Below are positions 1 through 8,831 of a stretch of 64,000 bases of DNA, in pieces (the stretch's first letter is position 1; every line of letters begins with the position of its first letter). Position numbers and translations under genes: made by a program. The DNA lies in contig NZ_SLZU01000010.1 in NCBI RefSeq assembly GCF_004342065.1, positions 62,001 to 126,000 of the forward strand, read 5' to 3'. This stretch comes from Primorskyibacter sedentarius (lineage in GTDB: Bacteria > Pseudomonadota > Alphaproteobacteria > Rhodobacterales > Rhodobacteraceae). The notes under the pieces were generated by a model that was given only the letters and a program-made list of their open reading frames with translations, had not been told where the DNA came from and did not search any database.

Positions 1-85
1 TGCATGGGCGGGCGCACATACCCATGTCGAAGCCATGTTTCGAAAGCTGCTGACGCCGCCGGGCTATAGCGGGGCGCACCGCTGA
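1..85 (+). CDS. C-terminal tail of an unidentified protein (partial)
   Basis: An open frame enters from the left edge and reaches a TGA at 83-85, giving about 27 residues that end in LLTPPGYSGAHR. It is too short to assign to a family. It converges on the minus-strand ubiK gene, which ends 26 bases later, and that spacing suits a real gene end. No terminator-like hairpin is visible between the two. It could also be a chance open frame, because only 27 codons are seen. Confidence 0.35.
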   Translation, partial: AWAGAHTHVEAMFRKLLTPPGYSGAHR

Positions 86-110
86 CCGGCGCCCGCGCCT
101 CCTAAGTCGT

Positions 111-362
111 TCAGCCGTTTTTCGCGGCGTTTTCCAGTGCCTGAATACGGGCGGCCAGCGCATCATTTTCTTCCCGCGCTTTCTGGGCCATGGCGCGCAC
201 CGCGTCGAATTCCTCGCGGGTGACGAAATCGCGGTCGGCCAGCCAGCGATCCATCATCGACTTCATCGCGGTCTCCGCCTCCTGCTTGGCACCTTGGGCC
301 ACGCCCATGGCGTTGGTCATCAGCTGCGAGATATCGTCGAAAACTTTGTTGCGGGTCTGCAT
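111..362 (-). CDS. ubiK: UbiK/BMFP-domain accessory protein
   Basis: The 83-residue protein has the layout of the BMFP/YqiC family: an amphipathic helix (KVFDDISQLMTNAMG), then an acidic, charged C-terminal helix likely to form a coiled coil (residues about 52-80, EENDALAARIQALE). In Enterobacteria UbiK is an accessory factor for aerobic ubiquinone biosynthesis and membrane association; the same role is inferred here. It is transcribed divergently from lgt, with about 96 bases between the starts. The length and the conserved FDDIsqL start make the family call firm, but the precise function in alphaproteobacteria is less certain. Confidence 0.85.
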   Translation of the reverse strand: MQTRNKVFDDISQLMTNAMGVAQGAKQEAETAMKSMMDRWLADRDFVTREEFDAVRAMAQKAREENDALAARIQALENAAKNG

Positions 363-458
363 GTGTCACTCCGGCATTTGGTTCATCGACTATATGGGCC
401 TCGGGGAGGCATATCACAAGGTTGACTTCCCCCGATGGACAGAGGCACAGAGACGCAC

Positions 459-1355
459 ATGAACGCAGGCATCCCCTTCCCGCCCCTCTCGCCAGAGGTC
501 TTTTCGATCACCCTGTTCGGGATCGAATTCGCGCTGCGCTGGTATGCGCTTGCCTATATCGCGGGCATCCTGATCGGGTGGTTTCTGGCGGTGCGTGCCG
601 TGCGGTGCGCGCGGCTGTGGCCTGCAGACAACGCGCCGATGACGCCCGCACAGCTCGAAGATCTGGTGACCTGGGTCATCCTGGGCATTATTCTGGGCGG
701 CCGGCTGGGTTTCGTGCTGTTTTACCAACCCGGATACTACCTTTCAAACCCGGCCGAGATCCCGATGATCTGGCAGGGGGGCATGGCCTTCCACGGCGGG
801 ATGCTGGGCGTCGCCATTGCAGGTTTCCTCTTTGCGAGGCGGGTCGGGGCGCGCGTCCTGTCGGTGGCCGACATCATGGCGCTGGCCACACCGCCGGGCC
901 TTCTGCTGGGTCGAATCGCCAATTTCGTGAATGCAGAGCTTTGGGGGCGGCCGACCGATGCGCCCTGGGGTGTGATCTTCCCATCTGATGCCGCGCAGAA
1001 TTGCGGTCAGGCAATCGGTGAGCTTTGCGCCCGCCATCCGTCGCAGCTTTACGAGGCCGCGCTGGAAGGACTGCTGCTTGGCGCGATCCTGCTGTGGCTT
1101 GCGTGGCGACGCGGCGCGCTGAAACTGCCCGGACAGGTGACCGGCACGTTCCTTGCAGGCTATGGCTGTACCCGCTTCATCGTGGAATTCTTCCGCCAGC
1201 CTGACATGCAATTCGTGGCACCCGGCAACCCGCTGGGACTAGCTGTTCAGCTGAATGGCTACGGTCTGACGATGGGGCAATTGCTGTCCTTGCCGATGAT
1301 TGCCGCAGGCATTGCGCTGATCGCCTTTGCCCGTCGGCGGATGGTGCGCGCGTGA
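459..1355 (+). CDS. lgt: Prolipoprotein diacylglyceryl transferase
   Basis: Lgt transfers diacylglycerol from phosphatidylglycerol to the lipobox cysteine of prolipoproteins, the first step of bacterial lipoprotein maturation in the inner membrane. The 298-residue product has about seven hydrophobic segments, the HGGMLG motif (residues 112-117) and the Lgt signature around [15 protein letters not shown] (151-165), with the conserved Arg, Asn and Glu. I chose ATG 459 because the protein then begins [17 protein letters not shown], close to relatives; an in-frame ATG at 435 would add eight residues. The stop overlaps the GTG start of the next gene by four bases, so the two are probably translationally coupled. 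Substrates in this window include the lipobox proteins at 31500 and 45656. Confidence 0.95.
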   Translation: MNAGIPFPPLSPEVFSITLFGIEFALRWYALAYIAGILIGWFLAVRAVRCARLWPADNAPMTPAQLEDLVTWVILGIILGGRLGFVLFYQPGYYLSNPAEIPMIWQGGMAFHGGMLGVAIAGFLFARRVGARVLSVADIMALATPPGLLLGRIANFVNAELWGRPTDAPWGVIFPSDAAQNCGQAIGELCARHPSQLYEAALEGLLLGAILLWLAWRRGALKLPGQVTGTFLAGYGCTRFIVEFFRQPDMQFVAPGNPLGLAVQLNGYGLTMGQLLSLPMIAAGIALIAFARRRMVRA

Positions 1356-2413
1356 CACCCTTGATGCGCCTTTTGCGAACGCGGATCGCGGCCGATGGTC
1401 CGATCCCCGTGGCCGATTTCATGGCCGACTGCCTGCTGCATCCCAACCACGGCTATTACGCGACCCGCGACCCTTTGGGGGCCAAGGGCGATTTCACCAC
1501 CGCCCCCGAAATCAGCCAGATGTTCGGCGAGCTGATCGGCCTGAGCCTTGCGCAAAGCTGGCTGGATCAGGGCGCGCCTGCGCCATTCACCTTGGCCGAG
1601 CTGGGGCCGGGGCGCGGGACGCTGATGGCGGATATCCTGCGCGCCACGGCGAGAATACCGGGTTTTCACGATGCGGCGCGGATCTGCCTTGTCGAGGCTT
1701 CGGCCACGTTGCGCAAGGCGCAGGCGGACACGCTGAAAGGATACGCCCCGCAATGGCTGGAACGCACGGCAGAGCTACCAGATGGGCCGTTGTGGCTGGT
1801 GGCGAATGAATTCTTCGATGCGCTGCCGATCCGCCAATTTGTGCGCGACGGTGCGGCGTGGCGCGAACGGTGCGTCGGGCTGTCCGAGGACGGTCTGCAA
1901 TTCGGCCTTGCGGCCCCTGCCCCGGTCGCCGCGCTGCAGGACCGGATAGAGGATACGCGCGACGGTGATCTGGTCGAGCTTTGCCCCGCCGCGACGGCGA
2001 TGATCCGCGACATCGGACAGCGCATTGCCGATCACGGTGGCGCTGCGCTGATCGTTGATTACGGCGACTGGCACAGCCTTGGGGATACTTTGCAGGCGAT
2101 GAAGTCCCACGCCCCTGTCGACCCGCTCGCCGCGCCCGGCGAGGCGGACCTGACCGCGCATGTGGATTTCGAGGCGCTGGCCCTTGCGACGCCATCCGCC
2201 CATACCCGCCTGACGCCCCAGGGCGTGTTCCTTGAACGGCTTGGGATCACGGCACGCGCGCAGCAATTGGCCAAGGGTCTGAGCGGAGAGCCTCTGGAAT
2301 CGCATATAACCGCACATCGCAGGTTGACGCACCCTGCGGAAATGGGGACGCTGTTCAAAGTGCTGGGCCTCTTTCCGCAATCCGCCCCACCTTTGCCGGG
2401 ACTGGACGCATGA
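1352..2413 (+). CDS. MidA/NDUFAF7-family SAM-dependent methyltransferase (COG1565)
   Basis: The 353-residue protein shows the COG1565 pattern: [10 protein letters not shown] (residues 46-55), the SAM-binding ELGPGRGT (83-90), and a later VDYGDW segment. The mitochondrial homologue NDUFAF7 methylates an arginine of complex I subunit NDUFS2; the bacterial role is not settled, so only the methyltransferase fold is claimed. It starts with GTG inside the lgt stop (GTGA) and ends in an ATGA overlap with pgeF, forming a tight three-gene operon. Length is normal for the family and nothing looks broken. Confidence 0.85.
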   Translation: MTPLMRLLRTRIAADGPIPVADFMADCLLHPNHGYYATRDPLGAKGDFTTAPEISQMFGELIGLSLAQSWLDQGAPAPFTLAELGPGRGTLMADILRATARIPGFHDAARICLVEASATLRKAQADTLKGYAPQWLERTAELPDGPLWLVANEFFDALPIRQFVRDGAAWRERCVGLSEDGLQFGLAAPAPVAALQDRIEDTRDGDLVELCPAATAMIRDIGQRIADHGGAALIVDYGDWHSLGDTLQAMKSHAPVDPLAAPGEADLTAHVDFEALALATPSAHTRLTPQGVFLERLGITARAQQLAKGLSGEPLESHITAHRRLTHPAEMGTLFKVLGLFPQSAPPLPGLDA

Positions 2414-3165
2414 CTTTGGAAATCATCACCGCTGACACTCTGGCCCCGCTGAAACACGGGTTTTTCACTCGTCGTGGCGGCGCATCCTCGGGCGTCTTTG
2501 CCGGGCTCAACTGTGGGCAGGGATCGTCGGACCAGTCAGAGATCGTGGCCATCAATCGCGCGCGCGTGGCCCAGGCAATGGACGTGGAGCCTGCAATGCT
2601 TGCCTCGGTGCATCAGGTGCATTCTGCGGACGTGGTGCGGGTTGACGGCGCGCAGGACGGCCCCCGCCCGAAAGCCGACGGGCTGGTCACGAACACCCCC
2701 GGAATTGCCCTGTCCATCCTGACCGCGGATTGCCAGCCTGTCCTGTTTGCCGACCGGGAGGCCGGGGTGATCGGCGCGGCCCATGCCGGCTGGCGCGGCG
2801 CGCTTGAAGGCGTGCTGGAGGCAACGGTCGACGCCATGGAAGAGCTGGGTGCGACACGCGCCCGGATACAGGCAGTCATCGGCCCGTCGATCAGTCAGCG
2901 CGCCTATGAGGTCGGGGCAGAGTTTCTTGACACCTTCCTGATGGAAGACCCGCAATATGCCCGCTTCTTTGCCAATGGGCAGGGCGACCGGCTGCATTTC
3001 GATCTGACGGGGTTCGGGCTGCACCGGCTGCGAGAGGCAGGCGTCACGGCAGAGTGGACGCGGCACTGCACCTATTCGGATGAGGAACGTTTCTATTCCT
3101 ACCGGCGCACGACCCATGCCAAGGAGGCCGATTACGGCCGCCTGATCTCTGCCATCCGACTGTAA
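2410..3165 (+). CDS. pgeF: Peptidoglycan editing factor / polyphenol oxidase family protein (YfiH-like)
   Basis: The 251-residue product belongs to the DUF152/YfiH family. Zinc- or copper-ligand residues are visible in SVHQVHSADV (His68, His71), LTADCQPVLF (Cys108) and GAAHAGWRG (His125). In E. coli PgeF removes wrongly incorporated serine-containing muropeptide precursors; other members act as laccases or purine nucleosidases, so substrate specificity is open. The ATG lies inside the stop of the methyltransferase gene (ATGA), so it is the third gene of the lgt operon. It converges with the Lrp-type regulator 22 bases downstream. Confidence 0.88.
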   Translation: MTLEIITADTLAPLKHGFFTRRGGASSGVFAGLNCGQGSSDQSEIVAINRARVAQAMDVEPAMLASVHQVHSADVVRVDGAQDGPRPKADGLVTNTPGIALSILTADCQPVLFADREAGVIGAAHAGWRGALEGVLEATVDAMEELGATRARIQAVIGPSISQRAYEVGAEFLDTFLMEDPQYARFFANGQGDRLHFDLTGFGLHRLREAGVTAEWTRHCTYSDEERFYSYRRTTHAKEADYGRLISAIRL

Positions 3166-3187
3166 GGGGGGCCTGCGCCGCCCTGCG

Positions 3188-3688
3188 TCAGGCGCTGCGG
3201 CTCAGCCGATCTTCCAGCACTTCGAAGGGCACGCCGGGTTCATCCTTGGCGCCGCGGATCACCAGCGAGGTTTTGACCGAACCCACGTTTTCCGCTGTCA
3301 GCAGTTCGGATGTCAGGAAGGTCTGAAAGGTGCTCAGATCCGGCGCCACGCATTTGAGGATGAAATCCACCTCGCCGTTCAGCATGTGACACTCGCGCAC
3401 CAGGGGCCAGGCGCGGCAACGATCCTCGAACGCGCGCAGATCAGCCTCTGCCTGGCTTTGAAGACCCACCATGGCAAAGACCTGCACTTCGAAACCAAGC
3501 TCTCTGGGGTCGATATCGGCGTGGTAGCCGCGGATATAGCCCTGCTCTTCCAGAGTGCGCACACGCCGCAGACAGGGCGGCGCTGAAATCCCGACACGTT
3601 TGGCCAGTTCCACGTTGGTCATCCGGCCATCGGCCTGCAGTTCTGACAAAATCTTGCGATCAATTGGATCAAGCCGCACAGCACGCAT
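3188..3688 (-). CDS. Lrp/AsnC-family transcriptional regulator
   Basis: The 166-residue protein has an N-terminal winged helix-turn-helix (LDPIDRKILSELQADGRMT, then VELAKRVGISAPPCLRRV) and a C-terminal RAM/AsnC ligand-binding domain from about residue 65 (FEVQVFAMVGLQSQ). Members sense amino acids and assemble as dimers to octamers. It is divergent from trxB with 221 bases between, a common Rhodobacterales arrangement. That intergenic segment contains CGCAA/TTGCG inverted motifs and may hold its operator. The effector and regulon cannot be told from sequence. Confidence 0.92.
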   Translation of the reverse strand: MRAVRLDPIDRKILSELQADGRMTNVELAKRVGISAPPCLRRVRTLEEQGYIRGYHADIDPRELGFEVQVFAMVGLQSQAEADLRAFEDRCRAWPLVRECHMLNGEVDFILKCVAPDLSTFQTFLTSELLTAENVGSVKTSLVIRGAKDEPGVPFEVLEDRLSRSA

Positions 3689-3739
3689 CCTTCATGCTCT
3701 CCCAAAGCTGCCGGATAGTTATACCACCAACGTCGCACA

Positions 3740-3766
3740 CGCAATAATATTTCACGGTTGCGCAAC
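3740..3766. promoter_or_regulatory. Candidate operator between Lrp-type regulator and trxB
   Basis: An AT-rich stretch is flanked by inverted CGCAA (3740-3744) and TTGCG (3758-3762), and the right arm lies within a perfect 10-base palindrome GTTGCGCAAC (3757-3766). The site is about 50-80 bases upstream of the regulator start. Lrp-type proteins commonly bind AT-rich inverted repeats and regulate their own genes. The assignment is inferred from symmetry and position only. Confidence 0.4.
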
Positions 3767-3774
3767 TATATTAA

Positions 3775-4896
<1,122 letters not shown>

Positions 4897-4923
4897 AGCC
4901 CCCCCCCGTTTCAACGACATTCA

Positions 4924-4952
4924 CCCCGGCCCCAGCGCCGGGGTCACTTTTT
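4924..4952 (+). terminator. Rho-independent terminator after trxB
   Basis: A perfect 7-bp GC stem (CCCCGGC 4924-4930 with GCCGGGG 4937-4943) has a 6-base loop and is followed by TCACTTTTT. It sits 28 bases after the trxB stop and just upstream of the start of the next gene, so it should end the trxB transcript. Confidence 0.75.
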
Positions 4953-4966
4953 GATGGAGCCCTTCC

Positions 4967-5293
4967 ATGTCTCATGACTTCGACACCCAGAAGGCCCAGA
5001 CATTTGCAAACTATGCAGAACTGTCTGACGCAAATGACCTGCCGGACACGGCGGATGTCGACTATTTCTTCCTGCCCGCCGAAGACGACGCGGATTGGCG
5101 TGCGCTTGCCGACGCTCTCAGCCGCGATGGCTATGACTGTGAATTCGTCGAAGATGACGGCGCCCCCTACCTTGTCGCGACACTGTCCGATCAGGCCATT
5201 TCGGCAGCCAGCATCTGGATGGGCGAGGAAGTCGCGACGCGGGTCGCACTTTCGCATGGCTTCACGCCGGATGGCTGGGGGTTCGAGGCGTAA
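4967..5293 (+). CDS. RraB-like ribonuclease E inhibitor family protein
   Basis: This 108-residue, very acidic protein resembles the RraB family (COG3076). It has an N-terminal segment with AELSDANDLPDTADVDYFFL, then the RraB-like pattern of a central ADWRALADALSRDGYDCEF helix-strand and a C-terminal W-G-F ending. RraB in E. coli binds the RNase E scaffold and modulates mRNA decay. The start at 4967 has GGAG about ten bases upstream, immediately after the trxB terminator, so it is probably a separate transcript. Function is inferred from family resemblance only. Confidence 0.7.
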   Translation: MSHDFDTQKAQTFANYAELSDANDLPDTADVDYFFLPAEDDADWRALADALSRDGYDCEFVEDDGAPYLVATLSDQAISAASIWMGEEVATRVALSHGFTPDGWGFEA

Positions 5294-5430
5294 CGCCGCC
5301 GACCTGTCAATTTCACCAGTTGCCTTTCAGCAACGCAGGCACAAAACCGCGGCGGGCAGAAGAAAACCCTTTCCCGAATGTGCGGGATATGCGATGCGTT
5401 CAGCGATGAACACACTTTGAGTCGCCTGTA

Positions 5431-7506
5431 ATGAGTTCGCTTTTGTCCAAATCTGCACTGCCGGAAGAAGACCAGCTCTTCCGCCTTCTGCGCCAGCTTG
5501 ATCTGGCGCCGGAAGCATCGCAGCGCGCCACGGCAGAAGCGTTGGGTATCTCACTGGGTCGGCTCAATTCCTACCTGCGCGCAGCGACGGAAGCCGGGTT
5601 CGTCACAAAGACCACCCGCCCGGGCCCAGATCGCCGCCAACGCTTTACCTACGCGCTGACCATGCGCGGAGCGGGCGAAAAGCTGCGTCTCGCTGACCGT
5701 TTCCTTGCCCGTAAATTCGCTGAATACGACGCCTTGCATGCCGAACTGACCGGCACTGCAAGCGGTCTTGTCCCTATCAAGTACAGGAGTAACCTCATGG
5801 AAAACAACCTCGCCCCCATCCCGGAGCTTTACGTCTCCTACGAGAGCGCCCAGAAGCTGAAGATCGAAGCCGGAGAGCTGACCTCGCATGACCTGACACC
5901 GCGTCAGATCTGCGACCTTGAACTGCTGATGAACGGTGGCTTCAACCCTCTCAAGGGCTTCCTTTCGGAAGAGGATTACAACGGCGTCGTCGAGAACATG
6001 CGCCTCGCGAGCGGCGCGCTGTGGCCGATGCCGATCACCCTGGACGTGACCGAGAAATTCGCTGACACAGTCGAAGTCGGTCAGGACATCGCCCTGCGCG
6101 ATCAGGAAGGCGTGATCCTCGCCACCATGACCGTCACCGACAAATGGGAGCCGAACAAGGCACGCGAGGCCGAGAAGGTCTTTGGCGCAGACGATTCCGC
6201 GCATCCGGCCGTGAACTACCTGCACAACCACGCGGGAAAGATCTACCTCGGCGGTCCGGTTACCGGCATCCAGCAGCCTGTCCACTATGATTTCCGCGCA
6301 CGCCGCGACACCCCGAACGAGCTGCGCGCCTATTTCCGCAAGCTGGGCTGGCGCAAGGTCGTGGCCTTCCAGACCCGCAACCCGCTGCACCGCGCGCACC
6401 AGGAACTGACCTTCCGCGCCGCGAAAGAAGCGCAGGCCAACCTGCTGATCCATCCGGTTGTCGGCCTGACAAAGCCCGGCGATGTGGATCACTTCACCCG
6501 CGTTCGCTGCTACGAGGCCGTTCTGGACAAGTATCCGGCATCCACCACGACCATGTCGCTGCTGAACCTTGCCATGCGCATGGCCGGCCCGCGCGAAGCT
6601 GTCTGGCACGGTCTGATCCGCGCCAACCACGGCTGCACGCATTTCATCGTCGGCCGCGACCACGCCGGCCCCGGCAAGAACTCTGCCGGCGAAGATTTCT
6701 ACGGCCCCTACGATGCGCAGGAACTCTACCGTGAAAATCAGTCGGAAATCGGCTGTGAAATGGTGGACTTCAAGCACATGGTCTGGGTGCAGGAACGCGC
6801 CCAATATGAGGCCATCGACGAGATTGAAGACAAGGACAAGATCACTATCCTGAACATCTCGGGCACAGAACTGCGCCGCCGTCTGGCGGAAGGTCTGGAA
6901 ATCCCCGAATGGTTCTCCTTCCCCGAGGTCGTGAAGGAACTGCGCCGCACGAAGCCGCCGCGCTCCAAGCAGGGTTTCACCGTGTTCTTCACCGGCTTCT
7001 CCGGCTCCGGCAAGTCCACCATTGCCAACGCTTTGATGGTCAAACTGATGGAGATGGGTGGCCGCCCCGTGACGCTGCTGGATGGTGATATCGTTCGTAA
7101 GAACCTGTCTTCGGAACTGGGTTTCTCGAAAGAGCACCGCGACCTGAACATCCGCCGCATCGGCTATGTCGCGTCCGAGATCACCAAGAACGGCGGGATC
7201 GCCATCTGTGCGCCCATCGCGCCTTATGCCACCACGCGCCGCGCTGTCCGCGAGGACATCGAAGCCTTTGGTGCCTTCATCGAGGTGCATGTCGCAACGT
7301 CGATCGAGGAATGCGAACGCCGCGACCGCAAGGGCCTGTACAAGCTGGCACGCGAAGGCAAGATCAAGGAATTCACAGGGATTTCTGACCCCTACGACGT
7401 TCCTGAAAACGCCGAGCTTGTTGTCGAGACAGAGAATGTCGATGTCGACAACTGCGCGCATCAGGTCATCCTGAAGCTGGAATCGATGGGTCTGATCGCA
7501 GGCTGA
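5431..7506 (+). CDS. Winged-helix domain fused in frame to ATP sulfurylase-APS kinase (bifunctional sulfate activation enzyme)
   Basis: The open frame encodes 691 residues. Residues 1-110 form a winged helix like the EPS-associated MarR-type regulators: EEDQLFRLLRQLD, SQRATAEALGISLGRLN, a wing with RRQRFTYALT and a C-terminal LARKFAEYDALHAEL helix. From residue 123 (ATG 5797, preceded by AGGAG) it is a normal 569-residue ATP sulfurylase-APS kinase: ATPS motifs QTRNPLHRAH and GRDHAGPG, then APS kinase P-loop GFSGSGKST and DGDIVRKNL. The enzyme makes APS and then PAPS from sulfate and ATP. No stop separates the two parts, so either a fusion protein is made or the internal start gives the enzyme alone. 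A strong terminator follows. Confidence 0.9.
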   Translation: MSSLLSKSALPEEDQLFRLLRQLDLAPEASQRATAEALGISLGRLNSYLRAATEAGFVTKTTRPGPDRRQRFTYALTMRGAGEKLRLADRFLARKFAEYDALHAELTGTASGLVPIKYRSNLMENNLAPIPELYVSYESAQKLKIEAGELTSHDLTPRQICDLELLMNGGFNPLKGFLSEEDYNGVVENMRLASGALWPMPITLDVTEKFADTVEVGQDIALRDQEGVILATMTVTDKWEPNKAREAEKVFGADDSAHPAVNYLHNHAGKIYLGGPVTGIQQPVHYDFRARRDTPNELRAYFRKLGWRKVVAFQTRNPLHRAHQELTFRAAKEAQANLLIHPVVGLTKPGDVDHFTRVRCYEAVLDKYPASTTTMSLLNLAMRMAGPREAVWHGLIRANHGCTHFIVGRDHAGPGKNSAGEDFYGPYDAQELYRENQSEIGCEMVDFKHMVWVQERAQYEAIDEIEDKDKITILNISGTELRRRLAEGLEIPEWFSFPEVVKELRRTKPPRSKQGFTVFFTGFSGSGKSTIANALMVKLMEMGGRPVTLLDGDIVRKNLSSELGFSKEHRDLNIRRIGYVASEITKNGGIAICAPIAPYATTRRAVREDIEAFGAFIEVHVATSIEECERRDRKGLYKLAREGKIKEFTGISDPYDVPENAELVVETENVDVDNCAHQVILKLESMGLIAG
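5785..5799 (+). promoter_or_regulatory. Internal ribosome binding site and start of the stand-alone sulfurylase-kinase
   Basis: AGGAG (5785-5789) is followed after seven bases by ATG 5797, in the same frame as the upstream winged-helix region. The protein from this ATG begins MENNLAPIPELYVSYESA, the usual N-terminus of the enzyme. The ribosome site for the long form at 5431 is poor (TTTGAG), so the short form is probably the main product. Confidence 0.65.
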
Positions 7507-7529
7507 TCCCGCCTTACAAAGACCGCAAC

Positions 7530-7565
7530 AGGGCCGGGCGCAATCGCGCCTGGCCCTTTGTCATT
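7530..7565 (+). terminator. Rho-independent terminator after the sulfate activation gene
   Basis: A 12-bp stem with one mismatch (AGGGCCGGGCGC 7530-7541 with GCGCCTGGCCCT 7546-7557), a 4-base AATC loop and a following TTGTCATTT tract lie 24 bases after the stop. Confidence 0.75.
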
Positions 7566-8081
7566 TCCCACCACGCGGGCCCGCACGCCAAGGCGATACA
7601 AACGCTCCGAAACGCAGGTCGCGCGCAGTCGGCGCAAAACGAGTCGCGAATTGCTACGAAGCGGCGCGGCCTGTTGTTCACGATTGATGCCCAATCTGTT
7701 GCGATCCTCGCACGTCCGAGCCAAAGGGATTGCATGAACAGCGACTAAGACGCGCCTTCAAACGAGTCCAACTGACTGAACGCATGCTGCACTCCGGACT
7801 GGTGCTTGGCGTCGTTAGCACCAATTTTTTTTATTTTCTCTAAATCCTAGAACGTTATGAGGTTCTCTTCACTGACGGGAAATGATCGTCACCCGGAGAG
7901 CCTTGCGCCAGACAGCTCAGGGATTGAGATAACGCCTCCCCAGGAGAAAGCGAGCTAACCTCGCTCCAGCACCCTTAATGGTTGTGTAGCCTTCAGCGCA
8001 TTCAGCTTGCCGAAGCCTTTGACAATCCGTATGAATTAGGTGAGTGGACACTTATGTTTGAGTTTTTGGAGTGGATTAGTT
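7566..8081. other. Long intergenic region upstream of the VPLPA-CTERM gene
   Basis: About 515 bases have no convincing gene on either strand. The segment 7825-7860 is unusually AT-rich (TTTTTTTTATTTTC followed by TAAATCCTAG) and could hold a promoter. A small hairpin AGCGAG-CTAAC-CTCGCT lies at 7949-7965, and a lone -35-like TTGACA at 8019-8024 has no good -10 at the right distance. I see no recognised riboswitch, RNA gene or repeat. Confidence 0.4.
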
Positions 8082-8720
8082 ATGTCATTTCGTATCAGCT
8101 GTATCGCTGCAGCCGTCGCGGTCGCGCTGGCAGGTTTCGCCAGTGATGCTGCTGCGGCCGTTATCTTCCAAGATGATTTCACACGGTCCGAGCACATCGC
8201 AAGAGATGTCGGGAACGGCTGGAGCGAATTGGAGAAGTCTTCCAACGACGTATCCGTTCTGAGCAATAAGTTGCTGCTTCGTGACGTGCTCGAAGGTGAC
8301 GGCCCTGACGCCGCCGCTTCCAGTATGGTGATCGACGCCACCGGCTATGAGAACATCTCGGTTGAGTTCAGGTGGCGCGCTCAATCGCAAAATGGTATCG
8401 CAGACGACCTCTTTCTGTCTTGGGCGCTTGATCCAGCTCCTGCGATGGACGACCTGAACGCATGGACTCATGTTTTCCAGGAAAACGGCTCCGGAAGCAG
8501 CTTCCACGTTACTAATGTAGGCATCTCGGGCGCTGAAAATGCATTGTTCAATATCATGCTCTGGACGATTTCCAACACCAAGGACCAAGGGTACCAGATT
8601 GATTACGTTACAGTGACCGGCGACGAAATCCCGCCCGTGCCACTTCCTGCGGGCCTGCCGCTTCTGGCAGGTGGCCTCGCGGCTTTCGGGCTGTTGCGCC
8701 GCAAGCGTAAGCAAGCCTAA
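8082..8720 (+). CDS. Exported VPLPA-CTERM sorting-domain protein
   Basis: The 212-residue protein has a signal peptide (MSFRISCIAAAVAVALAGF, likely cleavage after DAAAA near residue 26), a beta-rich middle starting VIFQDDFTRSE, and a C-terminal sorting tail: VPLPAGLPLLAGGLAAFG, a short hydrophobic helix, then basic RRKRKQA. VPLPA-CTERM tails mark proteins for sorting and probable cleavage by an exosortase, usually linked to exopolysaccharide export. ATG 8082 is chosen for the GGAGTGG upstream and the clean signal peptide; a GTG at 8040 in frame would spoil the signal. The passenger domain is unidentified but looks like a carbohydrate-binding beta sandwich. No exosortase gene is in the window. 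Confidence 0.85.
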   Translation: MSFRISCIAAAVAVALAGFASDAAAAVIFQDDFTRSEHIARDVGNGWSELEKSSNDVSVLSNKLLLRDVLEGDGPDAAASSMVIDATGYENISVEFRWRAQSQNGIADDLFLSWALDPAPAMDDLNAWTHVFQENGSGSSFHVTNVGISGAENALFNIMLWTISNTKDQGYQIDYVTVTGDEIPPVPLPAGLPLLAGGLAAFGLLRRKRKQA

Positions 8721-8753
8721 ACCACCACACTATAAAAGACCGTGTGAATGAAA

Positions 8754-8787
8754 CGAGGGTGGCCAATGCCGCCCTCGCTTTCGTTTG
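8754..8787. terminator. Hairpin terminator between convergent genes
   Basis: A 10-bp stem with one mismatch (CGAGGGTGGC 8754-8763 and GCCGCCCTCG 8768-8777), a CAAT loop and the tail CTTTCGTTTG lie between the convergent VPLPA-CTERM and RTX genes. It fits the plus-strand gene best. Confidence 0.6.
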
Positions 8788-8831
8788 TAGCCATGACTGA
8801 CGTTTTAAATCGGCCCCCCGTAACGCTCGCG

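Noticed and set aside
7566-8081. Riboswitch or small RNA in the long gap
   Set aside because: Only a small hairpin is visible; no conserved riboswitch core could be recognised by eye.
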